Made by a program: the position numbers and the translations under genes. A DNA stretch of 64,000 bases from Devosia sp. (GTDB lineage Bacteria; Pseudomonadota; Alphaproteobacteria; Rhizobiales; Devosiaceae), in NCBI GenBank assembly GCA_016713105.1, contig JADJPS010000001.1:1-64000 (forward strand). The letters run 5' to 3'. This document shows, piece by piece, positions 37,693 through 46,898 of this stretch. Under the pieces are notes generated by a model, which worked only from the letters and a program-made list of their open reading frames with translations, made no database searches and was not told the origin of the DNA. Each line of letters opens with the position of its first letter. Within the stretch, counting starts at the first letter, position 1.

Positions 37693-38574
37693 ATGACCAA
37701 GAACAGCCGGAGCGAATACCTGGTGGCAGCCGTTCTGGTGGCCCCCTTCGTTCTGATCTTTGGGTGGATGTTCATCTACCCCACGCTGCAGATGCTGCAG
37801 CTGAGCTTCACCAAGTCGCCACTGATCGGCGCGGGCACCTGGGTGGGGTTCGACAACTACATCAAGATGTTCAACGACAGGACGTTCTGGACCGCAATCT
37901 GGAACACGTCGTACTTCGTGCTCCTCACCGTCGTTCCGGGCACGGCCGCCGCGATGATCATCGCGCTCATGGTCAGCCGGCTCAACGGCTGGGTACAGAG
38001 CATCATTCTCGCGGCATTCTTCTTGCCCTACATCCTGCCGGTCACCGTCGTCTACCTGATCTGGGACTGGATGCTGAACCTGCAGTTCGGCATCGCGCAG
38101 TTCATCATCGAACCTCTGGCGGGAAAGCGTGTGAACGTCTGGCGCACGGTGCCGTGGTTCATGCCGATGGCCGCCCTGCTCACCATCTGGTGGACCAACG
38201 GTTTCTCGATCCTGCTGTTCCTCGCCGGATTGCGAAACATCCCGCGCGAACTCTATGAAGCGGCGGCGCTCGACGGTGCCAGCCGCTGGCAGGTGTTCCG
38301 CTCCATCACCTGGCCGCTGATCTGGCCGGTGACCGTGCTCTGCCTCACCATCCAGCTCATCCTGCAGCTCAAGATCTTCGACCAGGTCTACCTGTTCGCC
38401 CAGGGCGGCCGGACCCAGGCCACCATGGTGCTGGTGCAGTTCATCTACGAGCAGGCGTTCCAGAAGAACTCGGGCGGCTATGCCGCGACCATCGCAGTGG
38501 CGCTGTTCGTGATCGTGGTGGGCTTCTCGCTCCTGCAGTTCCAGGTGCTGCGCGCTCGTGGAGGCAACAAGTGA
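37693..38574 (+). CDS. Carbohydrate ABC permease (MalF/UgpA-like)
   Basis: A 293-aa CUT1 permease with six predicted helices, the first at about 10-32. An EAA loop (ELYEAAALDGASRWQVFRSI) near residue 195 is where the ATPase docks. It overlaps the next permease by four bases (GTGA). It works with the arabinoside binding protein upstream. Confidence 0.93.
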   Translation: MTKNSRSEYLVAAVLVAPFVLIFGWMFIYPTLQMLQLSFTKSPLIGAGTWVGFDNYIKMFNDRTFWTAIWNTSYFVLLTVVPGTAAAMIIALMVSRLNGWVQSIILAAFFLPYILPVTVVYLIWDWMLNLQFGIAQFIIEPLAGKRVNVWRTVPWFMPMAALLTIWWTNGFSILLFLAGLRNIPRELYEAAALDGASRWQVFRSITWPLIWPVTVLCLTIQLILQLKIFDQVYLFAQGGRTQATMVLVQFIYEQAFQKNSGGYAATIAVALFVIVVGFSLLQFQVLRARGGNK

Positions 38575-39446
38575 CCGACATCGTCTCCACCGCGCCGATC
38601 CAGGTCGCAGGCGGCCGTCGCCGCTACTTCGACCCCGGCTACTGGATCCTGAACCTGCTGACGGTGGCCTTCGCCGCCATCTGGTTCTTCCCGGTCTACT
38701 GGGCCCTCGCCACCAGCTTCAAGACCGACGACGAGGCCGTGCGCCCCGGCATCAACCTGCTGCCCGAGGCCATTCACCTCGACGGCTATGCCTTCGTCAT
38801 CCAGAACTCGAATCTGCCGATCTGGTACGTGAACTCGATCATCACCTCGGTGGCCGTCACGGTGCTGGCCGTGGTGATGGCGGCCTGCGCCGGCTACGCC
38901 ATCTCGCAATTGAAGTTCCCGGGACGGAAGCTGCTCTGGTACACGGTGCTGGCAAGCTTCATGGTGCCGGTATCGGCTCTGATCGTGAACCACTTCATCA
39001 TCATCGCCGACGTCAAGCTGCTGAACACCCATGCCGGCATCGTGCTGCCGATGCCGATCACGCCGGTGACGGTGATCGTCTACAAGAACTTCTTCGACTC
39101 GATGCCGCGGGAATACCGCGAAGCCGCGCTGATCGACGGGGCCAACGAGTTCCAGTTGCTGTTCAGGATGTTCATCCCGATGAACTGGGGCGTGACCACG
39201 GCCTTGGCGATCATCACCTTCATCGGGGCGTGGAACTCCTTCCTGTGGCCGTTCCTCGTGGCCCAGAACGAACGGATGATGACGGTGACCGTCGGCATCA
39301 CCGCGGTGCAGGACACGTTCGGCGTGGCCTATGCCCGCGTGCTGTCGGGTGCCGTGCTGGCGAGCCTGCCGGTGGCGCTCGCCTACCTGATCTTCCAGCG
39401 CCGCGTCACCCAGGCGATCACGCTCTCGGCCGGCATCAAGGGCTGA
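38571..39446 (+). CDS. Carbohydrate ABC permease (MalG-like)
   Basis: A 291-aa CUT1 permease starting with GTG inside the upstream permease's stop, so it is translationally coupled. There are six predicted helices, and the EAA loop is EYREAALIDGANEFQLLFRM. It is the last gene of the arabinoside operon. A GC-rich hairpin follows at 39469-39504. No ATPase gene follows, so an ATPase from elsewhere in the genome must serve. Confidence 0.93.
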   Translation: MTDIVSTAPIQVAGGRRRYFDPGYWILNLLTVAFAAIWFFPVYWALATSFKTDDEAVRPGINLLPEAIHLDGYAFVIQNSNLPIWYVNSIITSVAVTVLAVVMAACAGYAISQLKFPGRKLLWYTVLASFMVPVSALIVNHFIIIADVKLLNTHAGIVLPMPITPVTVIVYKNFFDSMPREYREAALIDGANEFQLLFRMFIPMNWGVTTALAIITFIGAWNSFLWPFLVAQNERMMTVTVGITAVQDTFGVAYARVLSGAVLASLPVALAYLIFQRRVTQAITLSAGIKG

Positions 39447-39468
39447 GACGCGCGGGCCCTTCCTCCCG

Positions 39469-39507
39469 GGGGCGGGCTGTCCGGTTACCGGCCGGACCCG
39501 CCCCTTC
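39469..39507. terminator. GC hairpin between convergent genes
   Basis: GGGGCGGG (39469-39476) pairs with CCCGCCCC (39497-39504), with an inner TCCGG/CCGGA stem. It lies between the permease stop and the convergent membrane-protein gene. T-tracts are weak, so strength is uncertain. Confidence 0.55.
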
Positions 39508-39553
39508 GGGGCGCCGCCGCTGGACTTCACGAGGCGCCTTGCGCACCCCGCCC

Positions 39554-41032
39554 TCAGCCGGTCGGCGGGGTCTCGGGGGGAAACACCGGGATCCACGCCG
39601 GCGGGAAGAAACCGCGCTCGTCGACCGGCCAGCTGGCGCCGTCGGGCAGCTTGGGCTTGCCTGCCTCGCACGACCAGGTGCCGTTCGGTGCCAGAAGCCG
39701 GCCCACCGCCGGGTTGCGCCGGCAGTACTCCAGCATCTCCTCGGCCGTCGGCGTCATCGCGCAGACCGGCCAGTCGAACGAGGCGCAGGCATAGACCACG
39801 CCGTCGACGCAGCGCCAGCTGACCCGGTCCGGTGCCGAGCGCAGCGGGACGCGCAGCGCCTCCGCGATGTCGGAGGTGAAGCGCGGGCCCTCGTAGCGCC
39901 GATCCACGTAGTCGATGGTGCGGACCGCGTCACAATAGGCATGTGGATCGCTGAGCCCGGTGAGGCTCACCGCGGGTTGCTCATCGGCGGCTTCGGTCGG
40001 CTGCTCCGTTACCGCGGCGGCGTCGGCGGCCGGCGCCAGCACGGCGGCCGGCTGCAGTGCCGGCAGCAGGTTCGGCGTCAGGCGCTGATCGGCCTCCTCC
40101 GGGACCGCGGGGGTCTCGGCCGGCGTTTGCGCCGGCGTCACCGGCGCGGCCGGTGCCGGGGCGGCCTCCGCTACCGGCGTTGCCACCGTGCTCGGCGATT
40201 GCCGGCTGTCGATCAGCAGGAAGGCCACGGCCAGGCCGAGCGCCACCACGACGACACCGTTGAATGCGGCGAGCGCCAGCACCAGCCGGTTGACCCGGCC
40301 AGGGGCCACCACGGGTCGTGGAGTGTCGGGCTCGACGCGGGGACGCTCGGTCTCCCGCTCGAGGATCGGGCTGCGGCGTGCCGCTTCGATCGGGCGATCG
40401 AACACCGAGCGCTTGACCGGCGTCTCCGGCCAGATCGTCTCGGGCTTGCGCTTGGGCGGCTCGGGGGGCGCCTCGCGAGGGATGACGTCGTCGAGCGTCA
40501 GCGGGATTTCGCGGGCCGGCCGGGGTGGTGCCTCCTCGCGGGGGACGAGGCGCGGATCCATGCGGAACGCCGTCTCGCGGTCGGCCTCCACCGTCGCGCT
40601 CTCCGGCTCGGGCCGGCTTGGGGTTGCCGTGGCGACCGGCGGCTTCTTCTCCCGGCGCGCTGCGCGCACCTGGCGAACCGCCAGCTCGCCCGCAACGAAC
40701 GACAGCACGGCTGCCGCGAGCGCGAATCCGGCCGGCACCAGCAACTGGTAGTCGAGGAACTGCGGGTCGCTCAGGCCGATGCCGAACCAGATGGCCGCCG
40801 CGGCCAGCAGCAGCAGGGCCGCAAACCCGGGGGTGAGCACCGCCAGCAGGCCGCCCAGCATCGCCAGGGCCGCCGGGGCGTACCACGCCACCGTTCCCAG
40901 CATGCGCTGCCCCGGTGTCGTCGCCCAGATCTTCAGGAACGGCGTGAGCAGGTCCGAGTCCACCCCGATCGGCACGACCAGCGCAAACAGCCCCGCGACC
41001 AGACCAAACAGGAGGGCCGCTGTTCTCACCAT
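39554..41032 (-). CDS. Membrane protein with proline-rich linker and Cys-containing C-terminal domain, unknown
   Basis: About 492 aa, family not recognised. ATG 41032 has GGAG four bases upstream; a longer frame upstream looks non-coding. Four hydrophobic helices occupy residues about 1-125 (MVRTAALLFGLVAGLFALVV is the first). A charged, proline-rich, probably disordered stretch follows, then a fifth membrane helix (LVLALAAFNGVVVVALGLAV), an Ala/Pro-rich linker and a compact C-terminal domain with five or six Cys (YCDAVRTIDYVD; WRCVDGVVYACASFDWPVCA; EYCRRNP; WSCEAG) that suggests disulfides, so the tail is probably periplasmic. Confidence 0.65.
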   Translation of the reverse strand: MVRTAALLFGLVAGLFALVVPIGVDSDLLTPFLKIWATTPGQRMLGTVAWYAPAALAMLGGLLAVLTPGFAALLLLAAAAIWFGIGLSDPQFLDYQLLVPAGFALAAAVLSFVAGELAVRQVRAARREKKPPVATATPSRPEPESATVEADRETAFRMDPRLVPREEAPPRPAREIPLTLDDVIPREAPPEPPKRKPETIWPETPVKRSVFDRPIEAARRSPILERETERPRVEPDTPRPVVAPGRVNRLVLALAAFNGVVVVALGLAVAFLLIDSRQSPSTVATPVAEAAPAPAAPVTPAQTPAETPAVPEEADQRLTPNLLPALQPAAVLAPAADAAAVTEQPTEAADEQPAVSLTGLSDPHAYCDAVRTIDYVDRRYEGPRFTSDIAEALRVPLRSAPDRVSWRCVDGVVYACASFDWPVCAMTPTAEEMLEYCRRNPAVGRLLAPNGTWSCEAGKPKLPDGASWPVDERGFFPPAWIPVFPPETPPTG

Positions 41033-41479
41033 AAAACTCCGTCTCTCGGCGCTACTCGCATTGCCGGATGACCGGCTGTCGCCGCCTGCAGTCGCGCGGC
41101 CCGTTCGCATGCCTAGCACAGGCTGCGGCCGAACCGGGAATGGACAATTGCGACAACACACAAGTGCGTTGATGTCGCCCGGTCCCGGCACGAAGGGAAT
41201 CATCCAGAACGGTGAGGATGACTTGGAAATACTGTTGCAGTCAGGTCACAACTATTGTCCGGTCTCGCCCATGGCGCACCCGGACCAGACCTCGCATCGC
41301 CCCTTGCTGCGCCGAAAAGTCGTTCAAGATCAGATGGCTACAGGAAACGCGCCGCGGCCGAATACGCTTCTGCGGCGCCTTTCGGATCCTGTTCCTGTCT
41401 GCGGCATTTCGCTCGACTTTGTGGCAAAAACCAGCCAATTTGAACCTAATTAACCATATTCGATTCTGTGGGGGTTCGG

Positions 41480-42862
41480 ATGATGTCGTGTGTACGGGGT
41501 ACGGCGCTTGCCGCGATCAGCATCGCCCTTCTCTGCTCGACGGCCTTGGCAGAGGACGCGCTGAACTTGTCGCTGGGCGCCACGGCCGGTGTGTGGATCT
41601 CGAACCTGCCCGACTACAATGCCTACTACACCGACGACGGCCCCGTGGGGCTCGATGATCCGACCGTCGGAGCGCAGTTCGGCCTCAGTGGCAGCGTCGC
41701 CCTCGGCAATTACGATGACTGGGCCATGTCGCTCGGCCTCAGCGGCTTTGTCGGATACGGCCAGCGTTCGCTCAGCCAGACGGAGACTTTCGACGGCCAG
41801 GGCTACGTCGTCATCCCCGGCATCACGCTGCCGCCCGGGACGATGGAGCTCGAGGCGCGCTGGGGCGACGCTTTCCCCGACTCGTCCGGCAACACCGCGA
41901 ACGTGACTGACGGGGTCATCGTGGCCAATGCCGCGGGCACCAATGCCGACGGTGCGCTCAACGTGGCGGCCGTCACCATCGGTGCCGGCCCCTCCTTCGT
42001 GTACTCGGCCTTCAACAGCCAGCAGGACAATGGCCCCGCCAACGGGGCCGCTTCGTATGGCGCGATTGCCACGCCGGAGGGCGGCTTGTTCGTCGGCGTC
42101 GGCGACCTCACCGGTCTCGAGATCACCACGTCCGTCGAGCAGGAGACCTTTTCTGCAGGCGGCGACCTGACCATCGCCTTTGCCAAGGGGCTCGACGAGA
42201 CGTCGGCCATCCAGGCTTATGGCGGCCCCAGTTACCGCATGCTCGGTCAGCGCGGCAGCAAGGACGTCACCGTCGACATCCCCGAGATCGCGCCCTTTGT
42301 GCCTGATTTCGAGTTCCCGACCTACGCCATGTCGACCGAGGAGGAACTTCTCACTCACTACGCCGGTGCCGTCGTCGGGGTCAGCTATTCACACCTGATC
42401 ACCGACGGGGTCGTGCTCAACGTCGGTGCCGAACTTGGCGCCTACTATGCCGCAACGAGCTACTCCGGTTCCGAGACCTACTCCGTGTTCGGGGGCGAGG
42501 CGACGGATGGCGTCGGCAACCCGATCGGCCCGGTCGACCCGACCACTGTTACCAATGACGGACTCGAAATCGACGAGAATGGCATCGCGTGGGCCGCTCG
42601 CGGCTCGGCCAGTATCTCGGTGGCGGTTGCCGACAACATGCAGGTGGTGTTCACCGGCACGGGCGAGTACCTGTCGCGCGCGGCGGGCATCAGTCACGAC
42701 GATGCTCTTGCCGCCGTGGTCATTGGCACGCCGGCAGGGCTCGGCGTCGACGAGACCGGCACCACTGCGGACTATGCGGGCGGCGGTGGCGGCGGCACAT
42801 CCTTGTCCTATAGCGGCGTATGGAACTTCGGCGGTAGCGTTTCGCTGGTGGGCCAGTTCTAG
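41480..42862 (+). CDS. Putative outer-membrane beta-barrel-like secreted protein
   Basis: About 460 aa with a clear signal peptide (MMSCVRGTALAAISIALLCS, cleavage after ALA). The mature protein is strand-rich, Gly/Ser/Asp-rich and poor in Lys, with alternating hydrophobic residues and aromatic strand ends (SYSGVWNFGGSVSLVGQF ends in Phe, the outer-membrane signature). It lies convergent to the curlin-repeat gene, with a shared terminator. An outer-membrane or surface role is inferred from composition; I cannot name a family. Confidence 0.65.
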   Translation: MMSCVRGTALAAISIALLCSTALAEDALNLSLGATAGVWISNLPDYNAYYTDDGPVGLDDPTVGAQFGLSGSVALGNYDDWAMSLGLSGFVGYGQRSLSQTETFDGQGYVVIPGITLPPGTMELEARWGDAFPDSSGNTANVTDGVIVANAAGTNADGALNVAAVTIGAGPSFVYSAFNSQQDNGPANGAASYGAIATPEGGLFVGVGDLTGLEITTSVEQETFSAGGDLTIAFAKGLDETSAIQAYGGPSYRMLGQRGSKDVTVDIPEIAPFVPDFEFPTYAMSTEEELLTHYAGAVVGVSYSHLITDGVVLNVGAELGAYYAATSYSGSETYSVFGGEATDGVGNPIGPVDPTTVTNDGLEIDENGIAWAARGSASISVAVADNMQVVFTGTGEYLSRAAGISHDDALAAVVIGTPAGLGVDETGTTADYAGGGGGGTSLSYSGVWNFGGSVSLVGQF

Positions 42863-42906
42863 TCCAGCGCGCCCCGGCCGGACCTCCGACTTCGAGCAGA
42901 AATGCG

Positions 42907-42966
42907 AAACGGGCCCCGCGGGCCCGTTTTCGTTCGGAGCCCGGAAGCGCACAGAGGCGCTTCCGG
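42907..42966. terminator. Paired hairpins, bidirectional terminator
   Basis: Two perfect stems lie between convergent genes. AAACGGGCCC/GGGCCCGTTT (42907-42916 with 42920-42929) is a classical U-tailed terminator on the plus strand. CCGGAAGCGC/GCGCTTCCGG (42941-42950 with 42957-42966) is a second 10-bp stem. Confidence 0.85.
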
Positions 42967-42982
42967 ATCCGATCTGCTGCGG

Positions 42983-43658
42983 TCAGGCGATCAGGGGTGC
43001 CCACCTGCGTGATGGTCTCGGTCTGGCCGACGCCAACCTGCGAGACACCGCCCCAGTTGTTGCCGCCGAGCTGCGTGATCGACGAGCTCTGCAGCGCGCC
43101 GACCTGACCGGTCGCGGCGCGGTTGTCGTGACCGAGCTGGACCGTGTTCGCCGCCTGGGCGACGCCGATCTGGCCGGTGACCGCCAGGTTGTCCTCGCCG
43201 ACCTGCAGGGTATTCGAGGCCTGCAGCGCGCCGATCTGGGTGGTGTGGGCTTCCTGGTTGGCGCCGATCTGGATGGTATTGGCCGCCTGGCCGATACCGA
43301 TCTGGGCCGTCTCGGACGACTGCAGCAGGCCGACCTGAGTGGTGTTGGCGGCCTGGAACAGGCCGATCTGGCCGGTGGTCGCCGACTGGAGGGCGCCGAT
43401 CTGGGTGGTATTGGCCGCCTGGAACGCACCGATCTGGCCGGTGGCCTGGAACTGGAACGCGCCCACCTGGGTGCCGTTGGCGGTCTGCAGCACGCCGATC
43501 TGGCCGATCAGCGCCACGCTGTTGCCGGTCAGGTCGACCTGCAGGATGTTGGCGTTCTGCAGGGCCCCGAGCTGGCCGATGAGAGCGATGTTCGCGGCCA
43601 TCGCGGAAGTGGTGCCGAGGGTGGCAAGAGCGACCCCCGCAAGAAGAAGCGTACGCAT
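42983..43658 (-). pseudogene. Curlin-like repeat secreted protein, one frameshift at the end
   Basis: About 225 aa: a signal peptide (MRTLLLAGVALATLGTTSAM, cleavage after AMA), then about 18 short repeats of the type (I/V)GxxQxANxxQ such as GQIGAFQAANTTQIGALQSA. This is the Gln/Asn-spaced strand-loop pattern of curlin (CsgA/CsgB) amyloid subunits. As written the frame runs past the repeats through the terminator hairpins. Removing one G from the run at 42994-42997 gives a stop after VGTLIA at 42983, just before the hairpins. It probably builds an extracellular fibre. No CsgG/CsgE secretion gene is in the window. Confidence 0.8.
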
Positions 43659-44413
43659 GACTTAACCCTTCGAAACTGTTTTCCCAGAAGTCATGGCAGT
43701 AGATCGAGCAGATCGGATCAATTGCCTGGCCCAGAACAAACAGCAGGGCAGTGTTGCAACGCAAAGGAACTATCGTATCCCCAAAGACATAGTCGATAAT
43801 GCCGAGGTCGGTCATTTACCAATCCCGGCGGCAGTGTTGTATGGTTATGCACTACAAAAACATCATGATACAGTCGCAAACAACCAGAGGACACATCGGT
43901 CTGTCGTTAATCATGGGGCAATCGTCGATGACGGACATCAACTGCACCCAGTATCTGGTGCATGTGTACCAAGGCGGGCCTGACTCGCGCGGAATGATCT
44001 CGGCGGGGCAGGGTTGACCAGTCCTCGCTTCGAGGAATGCCCCGAGTCGCCGGTCATCACCCCGGATGGTCTACGATCGCCAAGAAAGCAACGGCGGGCG
44101 AAACCGCGATAGTCACGGCGTCGTGAAGTCTATGATCGATGCGGTGCTGGAGTCTGCTGATCGAGGGGGCGGAGGTCGCTGCAGACAACTTGCTGAAAAT
44201 ACGATCCATCGGGACCGCCGGTAACCATCATTATGGTATACATATTGCTAACGCGGTTCCTATGGACGTACATGGCGCCGTGCAAGTTGCCGTGCTGCCG
44301 CACAACCTGTGCAGACCATATCCCTGCGCGGAACAAGGGCAGCGCCCGAACGGCAACGGCGTGACCCTGGCTGCCAATCGGGGCGGGTCACGGCGAGGAG
44401 TGAGTGTGCGTTC
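43659..44413. other. Long divergent intergenic region
   Basis: About 755 bases between the curlin-like gene and the LuxR-type gene. It is less GC-rich than the neighbours and contains no gene I can support. It probably holds both promoters and could hold a small RNA, but I see no clear structure. Confidence 0.4.
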
Positions 44414-45550
44414 ATGGGTTATTCTCAGAATAGTCTGATCAGCTGCATCTACGACATGGCGCTGGGCCGCTCGACCTGGGACAACATCCTCGATCTGCTG
44501 GCGGCCACGTTTCCCGGTTGCCTGGTGATGGTCTCGGGCGACAACCACGCCACCCGCAGCAACATCGCCTTTGCCCAGCGCGGGCTGCAGCCGGGCGCCG
44601 TCGCCACCTACGTGTCCACCTACGCCGCACTCAATCCCTGGCTCGCGGGCCAGTCGGCCTTCGCGCCGTTCCAGATCTTCCACGACGAGCAGATCCTCGA
44701 TCGCACCGAGGCCGCCGCCTCGCGCTTCGTCAGCGAGTGGCTGTCCCGGCAGGGCGATTTCCTCGCCTCGACCGGCGTCGTGCTGCTCCGCGAGGGCGCC
44801 CGCCAGCTCTCGATCGAGGTGCGCTATCCGATCGCCCGCCAGGCCGAACTGCGCGAGCGCATCGCTTCGCTCCTCGGCGAATCCGCCTATCACTTCGGCC
44901 GCGCCTTCGAGATCGCCAGCCGCACCCGCTTCGCCGATGGTCGCGGCTACCTCGAGAGCGTCGTCGCCGATCTGCCCTTCACCGTCTTCTTCGTCGATGA
45001 GGAACTGCGCATCCGCTACTCGAACTACCATGCCGAGAGCCTGCGCCGGCAGCACGAGGGGCCGTTCTCGAGCGCTGACGGCATTCTGCGCGCCACCGAT
45101 CCGGCGGGCGACGCACAATTGCGCCAACTGGTGCAGAAGGTGATCACCTCCAAGCGTACCCCCACCTCGGTGCTGCAACTGAGCCGTCCCGACAGCGACG
45201 ACCGTTATTTCGCCATCGCCCGGCTCGCCACCCGCAATGCCCAGCACTACCAGCTGCACGACGCCATCCTCGATCCGGGGCCGCTGGTCATGCTGGTCGT
45301 CCATGGCAGCCAGGAAATGTCCTCGCTGCCGACCGACCTGCTCTGGCGCGCCTTCTCGCTCACCGAATCCGAGGCGCGGCTGGCCGAGGCACTGCTCGGC
45401 GGCGCGACGCTCGCCGATTTTGCCAAGGAGCGCGAAGTCAGCAAGCAGACGCTGCGCAACCAGCTCGTCGGCGTCATGCGCAAGACCGGCACCCGGCGGC
45501 AGTCCGAACTGGTGTCGCTGCTCACCCGTCTCGCCCTCACCTGCCTCTGA
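44414..45550 (+). CDS. LuxR-type HTH transcriptional regulator
   Basis: About 378 aa from ATG 44414 (GAGGAG lies 13 bases upstream). The last 65 residues form a LuxR/GerE-type HTH: FSLTESEARLAEALLGGATL, then DFAKEREVSKQTLRNQLVGV and the tail MRKTGTRRQSELVSLL. The rest holds two sensory-type segments, a middle PAS-like region around LPFTVFFVDEELRIRYSN. There is no receiver aspartate motif and no autoinducer-domain signature. The neighbouring D-amino-acid dehydrogenase gene, 91 bases on, may be a target, but this is only proximity. Confidence 0.8.
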   Translation: MGYSQNSLISCIYDMALGRSTWDNILDLLAATFPGCLVMVSGDNHATRSNIAFAQRGLQPGAVATYVSTYAALNPWLAGQSAFAPFQIFHDEQILDRTEAAASRFVSEWLSRQGDFLASTGVVLLREGARQLSIEVRYPIARQAELRERIASLLGESAYHFGRAFEIASRTRFADGRGYLESVVADLPFTVFFVDEELRIRYSNYHAESLRRQHEGPFSSADGILRATDPAGDAQLRQLVQKVITSKRTPTSVLQLSRPDSDDRYFAIARLATRNAQHYQLHDAILDPGPLVMLVVHGSQEMSSLPTDLLWRAFSLTESEARLAEALLGGATLADFAKEREVSKQTLRNQLVGVMRKTGTRRQSELVSLLTRLALTCL

Positions 45551-45641
45551 GCGCTCCGCGTCGGGAGAACAGGTTTCCTGCGGGCAGCCATGCTCGAGGT
45601 ACATATTGCCTTTTGAGCGGCGCTGGAGAGAATGAGGGTCC

Positions 45642-46898
45642 ATGAAAGTCCTCATCCTCGGTTCCGGTGTCATCGGCACCACCAGTGCCTACTACCTGTC
45701 CCTGGCTGGCCACGAGGTCACCGTGGTCGACCGGCAGCCCGGCGCGGGGCTCGAAACCAGCTACGCCAATGCCGGCGAACTCTCCTACGGCTACGCCTCG
45801 CCCTGGGCCGGTCCGGGCATTCCGGTCAAGGCCATCAAGTGGCTGCTGATGCAGGATGGTCCGCTCGTCCTCAGGCCCAAGCTCGATCCGCGCATGTGGC
45901 TGTGGGGGCTCAGGCTGCTCGCCAACTGCACCCACAAGGCCTACGCCCTCAACAAGAGCCGGATGGTGCGGGTCGCCGAGTATTCCCGTGATCGCATGAT
46001 CGCGCTGCGCGAGGCGACCGGCCTCGCCTTTGATGGCCGCCAGCAGGGCACGCTTCAGCTGTTCCGCCAGCAGGCGCAACTCGATCATGCCGCCGACGAC
46101 ATCGCGGTGCTCGAGCAGTACGGCGTGCCATACGAGGTGCTCGATGCCCGGGGCTGCGTCGCCGCCGAGCCGGGCCTTGCGACCTCCGCCGTGCCGTTCG
46201 TCGGTGGGCTCAGGCTCGCCAACGACGATACCGGCGACTGCCAGATGTTCACCGAGGGGCTGGCCGCACTGGCTGCCCGCGCCGGCGTCGCCTTCCGCTA
46301 CAGGACCACCATCCGCTCCATCCGTCTGTCGGGGAACGCTGTCGAAGGGGTGGAGACCGACGCCGGCCTGCTCACCGCCGATGCCTACGTCGTCGCCCTG
46401 GGCAGCTATTCGCCGCTGCTGCTGCGTCCGCTCGGCATCGACCTGCCGGTCTACCCGATCAAGGGCTACTCGATCACCGTGCCGATCGTTGATGCGGCGG
46501 TCGCGCCGGTCTCCACCGTCATGGACGAAACCTACAAGGTCGCCACCACCCGGCTGGGCGATCGCATCCGGGTCGGCGGTACTGCCGAGATCGCCGGCTA
46601 TGACACCACCCTGCATGCCTCCCGCCGCGGTCCGCTCGACCGTTCGCTGCACGATCTGTTCCCCAGGGCCGGCGATGCGAGTCGCGCCACCTACTGGTGC
46701 GGGCTGCGGCCGATGACGCCGGACGGAACACCGGTTCTGGGGCGCTCGCGCATCGACCGGCTCTACCTCAATACCGGGCACGGCACCCTCGGCTGGACCA
46801 TGGCGGCCGCATCCGGGAGTGTGCTCGCCGACATGATCTCCGGCCGCAAGCCGGAGATCGACATCGCCGACCTCGACCTCTCCCGCTACTCGGGCTGA
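45642..46898 (+). CDS. dadA: D-amino acid dehydrogenase (DadA)
   Basis: A 418-aa FAD-dependent membrane-associated dehydrogenase that turns D-amino acids (mainly D-alanine) into 2-keto acids and ammonia, feeding electrons to the respiratory chain. The N-terminal FAD site is LGSGVIGTTSAYYLSLAGHE (GxGxxG), followed by the DadA signature NAGELSYGYASPWAGPG. Near the end GLRPMTPDGTPVLG and NTGHGTLGWTMAAASG are the family's FAD-closing motifs. No racemase gene is adjacent. Confidence 0.93.
   Translation: MKVLILGSGVIGTTSAYYLSLAGHEVTVVDRQPGAGLETSYANAGELSYGYASPWAGPGIPVKAIKWLLMQDGPLVLRPKLDPRMWLWGLRLLANCTHKAYALNKSRMVRVAEYSRDRMIALREATGLAFDGRQQGTLQLFRQQAQLDHAADDIAVLEQYGVPYEVLDARGCVAAEPGLATSAVPFVGGLRLANDDTGDCQMFTEGLAALAARAGVAFRYRTTIRSIRLSGNAVEGVETDAGLLTADAYVVALGSYSPLLLRPLGIDLPVYPIKGYSITVPIVDAAVAPVSTVMDETYKVATTRLGDRIRVGGTAEIAGYDTTLHASRRGPLDRSLHDLFPRAGDASRATYWCGLRPMTPDGTPVLGRSRIDRLYLNTGHGTLGWTMAAASGSVLADMISGRKPEIDIADLDLSRYSG

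Noticed and set aside
42720..42982. C-terminal extension of the curlin-like protein
   Set aside because: It passes through two terminator hairpins and into the neighbouring gene on the other strand; a one-base indel explains it.
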